A stretch of 6,204 nucleotides of DNA. Origin: Rhodospirillales bacterium (GTDB lineage: Bacteria; Pseudomonadota; Alphaproteobacteria; Acetobacterales; Acetobacteraceae). Position 1 is the stretch's first letter, and each line of letters begins with the position of its first letter. The stretch spans positions 1-6,204 of the forward strand of contig JAGXAV010000140.1 in NCBI GenBank assembly GCA_018971455.1, given 5' to 3'. Shown here piece after piece: positions 1 through 6,204 of the stretch. The notes under the pieces were generated by a model. That model worked only from the letters and a program-made list of their open reading frames with translations, was not told the DNA's origin and ran no database searches. Position numbers and translations under genes: made by a program.

Positions 1-1
1 C

Positions 2-565
2 TGCGTGTGCGATCTGCGCGGCGAGGCCGAGCGGGCCAGCGCGCCGTCACGCCTGCCCGATGTGGCGGTGCATGCGCTGTCGATCGATCCGTCCCTGGGC
101 GCCTCGCTGCGCGACATCGCCGCCACGCGCGAGACCACGGGCGAGGACGTCGCCGTGCTGATGCGCCGTGCCTACGTGGCCTATGCGCTGGACTGGTCGC
201 ACCGCTACCAGGCGATGTTCGACCTGCTGCTGGGTGGCGGCACGCCGCTGCTGTTCCATTGCACGGCGGGGAAGGACCGCACCGGGTTCGGCGCGGCGCT
301 GATCCTGACCGCGCTGGGCGTCGAGCGCAGCGCCATCGAGGCGGACTACCTCGCCACCAACACGCTGTGGCGGGGCGACAGCCGGATCGCCGCCAAGCTG
401 CCGCCGGCGGTGGCCGCGGTGCTGATGCGGGTGCAGCCGGATTTCCTCGCCGCCGCCTTCGCCGCGATCGACGCGGCCCATGGCGGGCTGGAGGCCTATC
501 TGGAACAGCGCATCGGCCTCGACGCTGGCCGGCGCCGCGCGTTGCGGGCGCAATTGCTCGAATAG
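2..565 (+). CDS. Tyrosine/serine protein phosphatase, 5'-truncated by window edge
   Basis: The reading frame is open from the left edge to a TAG at 563-565 and gives 187 residues with no start codon of its own; the N-terminus lies outside the window. The signature P-loop HCTAGKDRTG is encoded at 257-286 and fits the CX5R phosphatase active site, with the nucleophilic Cys at 260-262 and the phosphate-binding Arg at 278-280. A DLRGEAER stretch near the left edge fits the DLRS-x-x-E segment that lies upstream of the P-loop in the Y_phosphatase3 (MptpB-like) family. In that family the proteins are typically around 240-270 residues, so roughly 50-80 residues are probably missing. These enzymes hydrolyse phosphotyrosine or phosphoserine, and some act on phosphoinositides; the substrate here is unknown. 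The gene is convergent with the kinase gene, and the two stop codons abut with no spacer. I am confident of the family and not of the biological role. Confidence 0.9.
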   Translation, partial: CVCDLRGEAERASAPSRLPDVAVHALSIDPSLGASLRDIAATRETTGEDVAVLMRRAYVAYALDWSHRYQAMFDLLLGGGTPLLFHCTAGKDRTGFGAALILTALGVERSAIEADYLATNTLWRGDSRIAAKLPPAVAAVLMRVQPDFLAAAFAAIDAAHGGLEAYLEQRIGLDAGRRRALRAQLLE

Positions 566-1621
566 CTACCTTCCGGCGAGCGCCATGGCCTTGCCGAGCA
601 GCGCGTCGACCCGTGTGCCGAAGGCGGCGAAACGCGCATCCGTCGTCTGGCCGCGCCGGTAGCGGATGTAGATCTGCTGGATGATGACGGCGAGCTTGAA
701 GGTACTGAAGGCGCAATACCAGTTGATGGCGCCGACATCGCGCCCGGTGCGCGCGGCGTAGCGCGCAACCGCCTCGGCCCGGCTGGGAAAGCCCGGGTAC
801 CAGAACGGCATCGCCGCCGCCGCGATCCAGCGCGGATCATCCTTCGGCTCGGCCCAGTAGGTCAGCAGATAGCCGAGATCGAGCAGCGGATCGCCGCGCG
901 TGCACATGTCCCAGTCCAGCACCGCGACGGGGCGCGCGGGGTCGGCCGGATCGACCAGCAGGTTGTCGAGCTTGAAATCATTGTGCAGCAGCACCGGCGC
1001 TGCCGAGGCCGGCATGCGGGCGGCGAGCCAGTCGAGCAGCGGCGCGGTTTCACCGCGCGGCGCCTCCAGCGCATCATGCCATCGTCGCGCCCAGCCCTCG
1101 AGCTGGCGGGCGACGAAACCCTCGGGGCGACCGAGCGTGTCGAGGCCGATGGCGGCGGCATCCACGGCGTGCAACTCGGCGAGCACGTCGATCATCATCT
1201 CGCCGATGCGCCGCGCGAGATCGGGCCGCCCGCGATAGGCCGCGGGCAGATCGGTGGTGATGACGGCCCCGCGCCGGCGCTCGGCCAGCATGAACACCGC
1301 GCCGATGACGCTTTCATCCTCGCACAGGGCGAGGCTGCGCGGGGCGAGCGGAAAGGCGCGGTGCAGAACGGCCAGCACGCGGTGCTCGCGCCGCATGTCG
1401 TGCGCGCCGGGCGCCACCGGCCCGAGGGGCGGACGGCGGAGGACGAGTTCCTGCCCGCCCACGCGCAGCAGGTAGGTGAGGTTGGCGTGGCCCGAGGTGA
1501 AGCGGCTGGCGGAAATCTCGCCGGTGAGGCCGAGATGCGCGCGCAGCCAGAGGGCGAGGCGCGGCAGATCGAGCGCCTCTTCCGGTGGCGGCGGCGCGGT
1601 CTCGGCGGCCGCGTCACGCAT
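566..1621 (-). CDS. APH-fold phosphotransferase, ACAD10/11 N-terminal / LvaA-like
   Basis: The predicted product is 351 residues with an aminoglycoside-phosphotransferase (APH) kinase fold. Visible features in order are a glycine-containing nucleotide loop (RFTSGHANLTYLL, residues 40-52), the LVLRRPPLG strand (59-67) characteristic of the ACAD10/11-N-like subfamily, the catalytic loop HNDFKLDN (213-220, with D215 as likely catalytic base and N220 as metal ligand), and the metal-binding LDWD (D236). The subfamily context argues against drug resistance. Its characterised bacterial relative, LvaA of Pseudomonas putida, phosphorylates 4-hydroxyacyl-CoA, and the eukaryotic version is fused to an acyl-CoA dehydrogenase. 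The dehydrogenase partner lies immediately upstream in the same operon. I chose the ATG at 1621-1619 because GAGG (1631-1628) sits 6 nt before it. A TTG at 1633 would add four residues and overlap the upstream stop. The substrate is inferred only; other CoA esters are possible. Confidence 0.88.
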   Translation of the reverse strand: MRDAAAETAPPPPEEALDLPRLALWLRAHLGLTGEISASRFTSGHANLTYLLRVGGQELVLRRPPLGPVAPGAHDMRREHRVLAVLHRAFPLAPRSLALCEDESVIGAVFMLAERRRGAVITTDLPAAYRGRPDLARRIGEMMIDVLAELHAVDAAAIGLDTLGRPEGFVARQLEGWARRWHDALEAPRGETAPLLDWLAARMPASAAPVLLHNDFKLDNLLVDPADPARPVAVLDWDMCTRGDPLLDLGYLLTYWAEPKDDPRWIAAAAMPFWYPGFPSRAEAVARYAARTGRDVGAINWYCAFSTFKLAVIIQQIYIRYRRGQTTDARFAAFGTRVDALLGKAMALAGR

Positions 1622-1629
1622 CCGCGGCC

Positions 1630-2844
<1,215 letters not shown>

Positions 2845-2976
2845 GGCTTCCCCCGACTGGTCGCGCGGCCTGCGGCGCGGCCCATAGCAGCACTGGCGCG
2901 CGGGCAGGGAAACCCCCGCCCCGAACAAGGCGGCGCGGGAAGATGGCCGGCCGGCGGCGGCAGGGCGCGCCGAACC
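2845..2976 (-). other. Intergenic spacer upstream of the dehydrogenase-kinase operon
   Basis: These 132 bp separate the stop of the DUF1223 gene from the start of the dehydrogenase on the same strand. The length allows a separate promoter for the dehydrogenase and kinase. I could not recognise a convincing -35/-10 pair or a hairpin followed by a T run, so both own-promoter transcription and read-through from the DUF1223 gene remain possible. Confidence 0.4.
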
Positions 2977-3675
2977 TCAGTCGGCGGGTGGGCCGACCCG
3001 CGCCGCCCCCAGGATGGGCCCGCCCGGGGCCTGCACGATGACGGCCAGGTGCTCGCCCGAGGGTCGGGGCGCCATCAGCACCGTCGCCGCACCGGACCAT
3101 GGCCCGATATCGACCAGTGATCGGACGATGTTGGATTCGATCAGGGTCCGCCCGGCATTCTCACCCCGGCCGACCGGCGTGCGGTGCCGGGAATCGTATC
3201 CGATCAGCCACGCCCTGCCCTCCCCGCTGCCGGCGGCGATGGTCACCGCCAGCCCCGCGCCGGTCCGGGCGACGGAAATCGGCACCGCCGGGCCGCCCGC
3301 CGCGGCGGCCACCGCGCGCAGCACGGCCGCGCGGTCGGAGCCGATGGCGTCGAAGCGCCCGTCGATGACGGCCTGCGGCGTGTAGATGCCGCCCTGCCCG
3401 GAGATCGGCACATACCGGCGCTGCCGCTCGGTCGCGCCGGCGAAGGAGAACGGATCGCGCCAGCCGAGACCGTTCCAGTAGTTGACGTGCATGGCCAAAG
3501 GCAGGATATCCGGCCGGTCGCGGGCCAGCCCGGTCAGCACCTGGTCGGCGGGCGGGCAGGAGGAGCAGCCCTCGGAGGTGAACAGCTCGACCACCACCGG
3601 GCGGGCCGGCGGCGCGGCATGGGCGACGGCACAGGCGACGGCGAGCATGACGCCGGCGGTCAGAGACACGCGCAC
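2977..3675 (-). CDS. Secreted DUF1223 thioredoxin-fold-like protein
   Basis: The product is predicted at 232 residues. The start is chosen as GTG at 3675-3673 because a full AAGGAGG Shine-Dalgarno (3687-3681) sits 5 nt before it; an in-frame GTG at 3699 would place that site inside the coding region, and another GTG at 3669 is also possible. From 3675 the protein begins with a short Arg, a hydrophobic segment and AHA-A, which is a clean Sec signal peptide with predicted cleavage after residue 20. The mature part opens with VVELFTSEGCSSCPPAD, whose CSSC (Cys37 and Cys40) sits at the position of a thioredoxin-fold active site. HVNYWNGLGWRDPF (63-76) and YTPQAVIDG (98-106) are further DUF1223 hallmarks. 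The family has no firmly established function; a periplasmic redox role is inference. The gene diverges from the ABC importer operon. Confidence 0.9.
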   Translation of the reverse strand: MRVSLTAGVMLAVACAVAHAAPPARPVVVELFTSEGCSSCPPADQVLTGLARDRPDILPLAMHVNYWNGLGWRDPFSFAGATERQRRYVPISGQGGIYTPQAVIDGRFDAIGSDRAAVLRAVAAAAGGPAVPISVARTGAGLAVTIAAGSGEGRAWLIGYDSRHRTPVGRGENAGRTLIESNIVRSLVDIGPWSGAATVLMAPRPSGEHLAVIVQAPGGPILGAARVGPPAD

Positions 3676-3680
3676 AGGCC

Positions 3681-3687
3681 CCTCCTT
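3681..3687 (-). promoter_or_regulatory. Strong Shine-Dalgarno site that sets the DUF1223 start
   Basis: The plus-strand CCTCCTT reads AAGGAGG on the minus strand, a near-perfect complement to the 16S rRNA tail. It lies 5 nt before the GTG at 3675 and 11 nt before the GTG at 3669. Its position inside the longer open frame is the main argument against a start at 3699. Confidence 0.8.
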
Positions 3688-3754
3688 GGATTCAATCACC
3701 CGATCCGTCCGCCAGGAGACTCCCCACCGCGGCGGGCGTTACGCATGTGTGTCA

Positions 3755-3769
3755 TCGGCGTGACGCCGA
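3755..3769. repeat. Perfect inverted repeat, candidate operator half 1
   Basis: TCGGCGT-G-ACGCCGA has two perfect 7-bp arms around one base. Its right arm is part of TGACGCCG, which recurs at 3848-3855. It lies about 80 bp upstream of the DUF1223 start and about 115 bp upstream of the solute-binding protein start, so it could serve either promoter. GC-rich DNA yields such symmetry by chance fairly often. Confidence 0.4.
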
Positions 3770-3780
3770 ACCGTCATCAA

Positions 3781-3794
3781 GGCCGGCGCCGGCC
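3781..3794. repeat. 14-bp GC-only palindrome
   Basis: GGCCGGCGCCGGCC is a perfect palindrome made only of G and C, lying between the other two symmetric elements. It could be a binding site or the stem of a cruciform, but the low-complexity composition makes chance more likely than for the other two. Confidence 0.3.
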
Positions 3795-3838
3795 ATGATA
3801 GGCAGCCGGCGACGCGGAGTTTGCAACCCCGGCCGAAT

Positions 3839-3853
3839 GCGTCACTCTGACGC
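3839..3853. repeat. Inverted repeat upstream of the importer operon, candidate operator half 2
   Basis: GCGTCA-CTC-TGACGC has perfect 6-bp arms around three bases. It ends 30 bp before the ATG of the solute-binding protein gene, where an operator could cover the promoter or transcription start. It shares TGACGCCG with the element at 3755-3769, and the two centres are 84 bp apart. Confidence 0.4.
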
Positions 3854-3867
3854 CGGCCCGGCTACAC

Positions 3868-3873
3868 GGAGGA
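3868..3873 (+). promoter_or_regulatory. Ribosome binding site of the solute-binding protein gene
   Basis: GGAGGA lies 10 nt before the ATG at 3884. The spacing is slightly long, but it is the only strong purine-rich site there and the protein that follows starts with a proper signal peptide. Confidence 0.7.
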
Positions 3874-3883
3874 TATCGACGAC

Positions 3884-5458
3884 ATGCGCATTTCCCGACG
3901 GGCGCTGCTGGGCGCCACCGCCGCCGGATTGCCGCGCTTTGCCATCGCCCAGAGCGCCGCCCCCGATCGCCGCCCGACCATCACGGTCGCGGTGCAGAAG
4001 ATCGCCAATACCGGCATGCTCGACCCCCTGCACGAACAATCCTCCAACGCCTCCGAGCACTGGGTCGGCTCGATCCTGGAGACGCTGATCGCGCGCAACC
4101 AGCAGGGCCATCTGGAGCGCGTGCCGGGGCTGGCCAGCGCGTGGAAGCGCATTGACGAGCGCACCGTGGAACTCACGCTGCGGGCGGGCGTGAAGCTGCA
4201 CAATGGCGACACGATGACGGCCGAGGATGTCGCCTTCTCCTTCGGCCCGGAGCGCATGTTCGGTCCGGCCACCGCGCAGAACGGCCTGTCACCCGATATC
4301 CCCTCGATCGCCCGCCGGCACTGGCCGGCGCTCGACAAGGTGCAGGTGATGGACGCACAGACGGTGCGTTTCATCAACAAGACGCCGGACATCACCATGG
4401 AGGGCCGCCTCTCGGCCGGGGGGAGCGAGATCGTCTCGCGCCGGGCCTGGATCGAGGGCGGCAACTGGCGCGCCAATGCGCTCCACCCGGTGGGCAGCGG
4501 ACCGTACAAGCTGCGCCACTTCACCCCGGACGGCGAGCTCGTGCTTGACGCGCATGACGCGTATTGGGGCGGCCGCCCGCCCATCCGCACGCTGCGCTTC
4601 CTCGAGGTGCCGGAGACCGCCTCGCGTATCAACGGCCTGCTCTCGGGGCAGTATGATTTCGCCACCGACATCCCGCCCGACCAGATCAAGGGCATCGAGG
4701 CCCATCAGGGCTTCCAGGTGCTCGGCGGGCTGGTGCTGAACCACCGCATCGTTGCCTTCGACCTGCACCACCCGGCCCTGGCCGACCCGCGCATCCGCCT
4801 GGCCATGGCCCACGCCGTCGACGGGCAGGCCATCGTCGATGCGCTGTGGGCCGGGCGCTCGCGCGTGCCGCCCGGGCTGCAATGGGAGTTCTACGGCGCC
4901 ATGTTCGTCAAGGGCTGGCAGGTGCCCAAGACCGACGCCGCGCAGGCCCGCGCGCTGATCAAGGCGGCCGGCTACAAGGGCGAGCCGATCGCCTACCGGG
5001 TGCGCAACGACTACTACACCGCCGAGGTCGCCACCGCGCAGATTCTCGCCGAGCTGTGGAAGCAGGTGGGGCTCAACATCGACCTCCAGGTCAAGGAGAA
5101 CTGGGCGGAGGTGCTGAACAAGACCGGGCGCGGCGTGCGCGACTGGTCGAATTCCGCGGTGTTCGACGATCCGGTCTCCTCCATCGTCAACCAGCATGGC
5201 CCGCACGGCGCGCAACAGACCAACGGCGAGTGGACCAATGCGGAGATGAACCGCCTCTCGGTCGAGCTCGAGACCAGCATGGACATGGCCCGCCGCCACG
5301 CCATCTTCGCGCGCATGCTGCAAATCTGCGAGCGCGAGGACCCGGCCTACGCGGTCCTGCACCAGAACGCCGCCTTCACCGCCAAGAAACGCGCCCTGCC
5401 GTGGCAGGCACCGCCGTCGTTCTTCCTCGATTTCAGTCCGCGCAACTGGCACGGCTGA
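3884..5458 (+). CDS. ABC transporter substrate-binding protein, family 5 (peptide/nickel type), Tat signal
   Basis: The 524-residue product has the normal length and features of SBP_bac_5 proteins (DppA/OppA-like), which bind solute in the periplasm and deliver it to a membrane permease. The N-terminus MRISRRALLGATAAG carries a twin arginine (R5, R6) followed by a hydrophobic stretch, and AIA-Q (cleavage after residue 22) fits export by Tat. Family segments include PGLASAWKRIDERTVELTLR plus the following AGVKLHNGDTMTAEDVAFSF (81-120), the signature region; VGSGPYKL (203-210); and DPRIRLAMAHAVDGQAIVDA (301-320), the usual helix of lobe II. There is no lipobox Cys. The permease start overlaps the stop by one base (TGATG). 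The ligand cannot be told from the sequence: family 5 proteins bind peptides, nickel, sugars, opines and others. ATP-binding subunits are expected further right, outside the window. Confidence 0.95.
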   Translation: MRISRRALLGATAAGLPRFAIAQSAAPDRRPTITVAVQKIANTGMLDPLHEQSSNASEHWVGSILETLIARNQQGHLERVPGLASAWKRIDERTVELTLRAGVKLHNGDTMTAEDVAFSFGPERMFGPATAQNGLSPDIPSIARRHWPALDKVQVMDAQTVRFINKTPDITMEGRLSAGGSEIVSRRAWIEGGNWRANALHPVGSGPYKLRHFTPDGELVLDAHDAYWGGRPPIRTLRFLEVPETASRINGLLSGQYDFATDIPPDQIKGIEAHQGFQVLGGLVLNHRIVAFDLHHPALADPRIRLAMAHAVDGQAIVDALWAGRSRVPPGLQWEFYGAMFVKGWQVPKTDAAQARALIKAAGYKGEPIAYRVRNDYYTAEVATAQILAELWKQVGLNIDLQVKENWAEVLNKTGRGVRDWSNSAVFDDPVSSIVNQHGPHGAQQTNGEWTNAEMNRLSVELETSMDMARRHAIFARMLQICEREDPAYAVLHQNAAFTAKKRALPWQAPPSFFLDFSPRNWHG

Positions 5459-6204
5459 TGCGGCGCTTCGTGGCCCTGCGCCTGCTGCGCGCGGGCCTCG
5501 CGGTGCTGCTGGTGGTGAGCTTCGCCTTTGTCGTGCTGCGCCTGGCCGGCGACCCGGCGCGGGTGCTGCTCGGGCCCGATACGCCGGCCCCGGCTGTGGC
5601 CGCGTTCCGCCGCGCCTGGGGCCTCGATCGGCCGCTCTGGGTGCAGTATCTGCGCTACATCGCGGCGATCGCGCGCGGCGATCTCGGCTGGTCGATGCGC
5701 GAGGGGCGGCCGGCCTTCGGACTGGTGATCGCGCATATCCCGGCGACCCTGGCGCTGACCGTGCCCGCCCTGCTGCTCAAGCTGGCCGTCGGCATCCCCG
5801 CCGGCATGCAGGCCGCCCTGCACCGCAACTCGCTGACCGATCGGCTGGTGATGGCCGGGGCCGTCGCCGGCTTCACGGTGCCGAGCTTCGTGCTCGGGCT
5901 GGTGCTGGTGCTGGTCTTTGCCGTGCAGCTCCGCTGGCTGCCGGCGGGCGGCGAGGATGGCTGGCGCGGCCTCATCCTACCGGTTGTCACCCTTGGTTTC
6001 GGCGGCGCCGGCATTCTCGCCCGCTTCACGCGCAGCGCCATGCTCGAAGTGCTCGGCCAGCCCTATATCCGCACGGCGCGGGCCAAGGGGGTCACCTGGG
6101 GCCGGGTGATCTGGCGCCATGCCGGCCCGAACGCCGCCATCCCCATCGTCACGGTCACCGGATTTCTGGTCGGCAACCTGCTGGCCGGCGCGGTGGTGGT
6201 GGAG
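5458..6204 (+). CDS. ABC transporter permease, DppB/GsiC type, 3'-truncated by window edge
   Basis: The frame from ATG 5458 stays open to the right edge and gives 249 residues, about four fifths of the roughly 305-335 usual for this family. It begins MRRFVALRLLRAGLAVLLVV, the typical first membrane helix (about 9-29), followed by the GDPARVLLG segment (31-39), GLDRPLWVQYLRY (55-67) and GDLGWS (74-79), all hallmarks of DppB-like permeases. Further membrane helices appear at about 94-118, 133-157, 172-190 and 227-248. The cytoplasmic coupling loop, YIRTARAKGVTWGRVIWRHA (203-222) followed by GPNA, is the EAA motif that contacts the ATPase. The start overlaps the solute-binding protein stop by one base and has no strong ribosome site of its own, which suggests translational coupling. 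A second permease (DppC-like) and one or two ATPases would be expected downstream. Confidence 0.95.
   Translation, partial: MRRFVALRLLRAGLAVLLVVSFAFVVLRLAGDPARVLLGPDTPAPAVAAFRRAWGLDRPLWVQYLRYIAAIARGDLGWSMREGRPAFGLVIAHIPATLALTVPALLLKLAVGIPAGMQAALHRNSLTDRLVMAGAVAGFTVPSFVLGLVLVLVFAVQLRWLPAGGEDGWRGLILPVVTLGFGGAGILARFTRSAMLEVLGQPYIRTARAKGVTWGRVIWRHAGPNAAIPIVTVTGFLVGNLLAGAVVVE

Larger units (their letters stand above)
3676..3883. promoter_or_regulatory. Divergent intergenic region between DUF1223 gene and ABC importer operon
   Basis: About 208 bp separate two divergent start codons, so promoters for both directions should lie here. No confident sigma-70 -35/-10 pair stands out; TTGCAA at 3821-3826 has no good partner at the usual distance. 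The region does contain three symmetric elements (listed separately), a GTCATC direct repeat at 3751-3756 and 3773-3778, and TGACGCCG twice (3761-3768 and 3848-3855), which suggests regulator binding. Confidence 0.6.

Noticed and set aside
566..1621. Antibiotic resistance kinase (aminoglycoside phosphotransferase)
   Set aside because: The fold is shared, but LVLRRPPLG and the adjacent ACAD10/11-type dehydrogenase point to the acyl-CoA-linked subfamily and not to drug modification.
2845..2928. N-terminal extension of the dehydrogenase from 2928
   Set aside because: The 28 extra residues do not resemble the family N-terminus, whereas MDFEYSNKV from 2844 does and has a purine-rich site just before it.
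2941..2960. GGCCGGCC and neighbouring GC repeats as a terminator of the DUF1223 gene
   Set aside because: There is no clear stem-loop with a following T run on the minus strand; the repeats are what GC-rich sequence produces by chance.
3821..3849. Possible sigma-70 promoter with TTGCAA as -35
   Set aside because: The hexamer 17 bp downstream (ACTCTG) is a poor -10, so a promoter at this exact place is not supported.
4289..5452. A 387-codon minus-strand open frame antisense to the solute-binding protein gene
   Set aside because: It has the same low-complexity shadow composition, no family motif and no sensible start region, while the plus strand encodes a textbook family 5 binding protein.

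Overview
The window looks like chromosomal DNA from a GC-rich proteobacterium. By eye the GC content is about two thirds or more, and third codon positions are strongly G/C. The gene families present (an ACAD10/11-type acyl-CoA dehydrogenase next to an APH-fold kinase, a DUF1223 secreted protein, and a Tat-signalled family 5 solute-binding protein) would fit an alphaproteobacterium, for example of the Acetobacteraceae or Rhodospirillales type. That placement is inference. No RNA gene, mobile element or CRISPR array was seen.

Layout from left to right: (1) the 3' part of a HCxxGxxRT tyrosine/serine phosphatase on the + strand; (2) a two-gene minus-strand operon, transcribed from about 2844 down to 566, with an acyl-CoA dehydrogenase followed 8 bp later by an aminoglycoside-phosphotransferase-fold kinase; (3) a minus-strand gene for a secreted DUF1223 thioredoxin-like protein; (4) a divergent intergenic region of about 208 bp with three short symmetric elements; (5) a plus-strand ABC importer operon, with a family 5 solute-binding protein and then a DppB-type permease that overlaps it by one base and runs off the right edge.

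The dehydrogenase and kinase form a pair. They are the two halves of the eukaryotic ACAD10/ACAD11 fusion and resemble the bacterial LvaC/LvaA pair of levulinate (4-hydroxyacyl-CoA) catabolism. The likely job is phosphorylation of a hydroxyacyl-CoA by the kinase, followed by processing of the phosphoacyl-CoA by the dehydrogenase, which would let a hydroxylated acid enter beta-oxidation. The actual substrate cannot be read from the sequence. The ABC importer takes up an unidentified solute, probably a peptide or a similar small molecule. It is divergent from the other genes, so a link with the acyl-CoA pair is possible but not shown.

The most interesting points are the split kinase/dehydrogenase pair with Asp at the usual catalytic Glu position, the symmetric elements in the divergent promoter region, and an AT-rich perfect palindrome in the first codons of the dehydrogenase.
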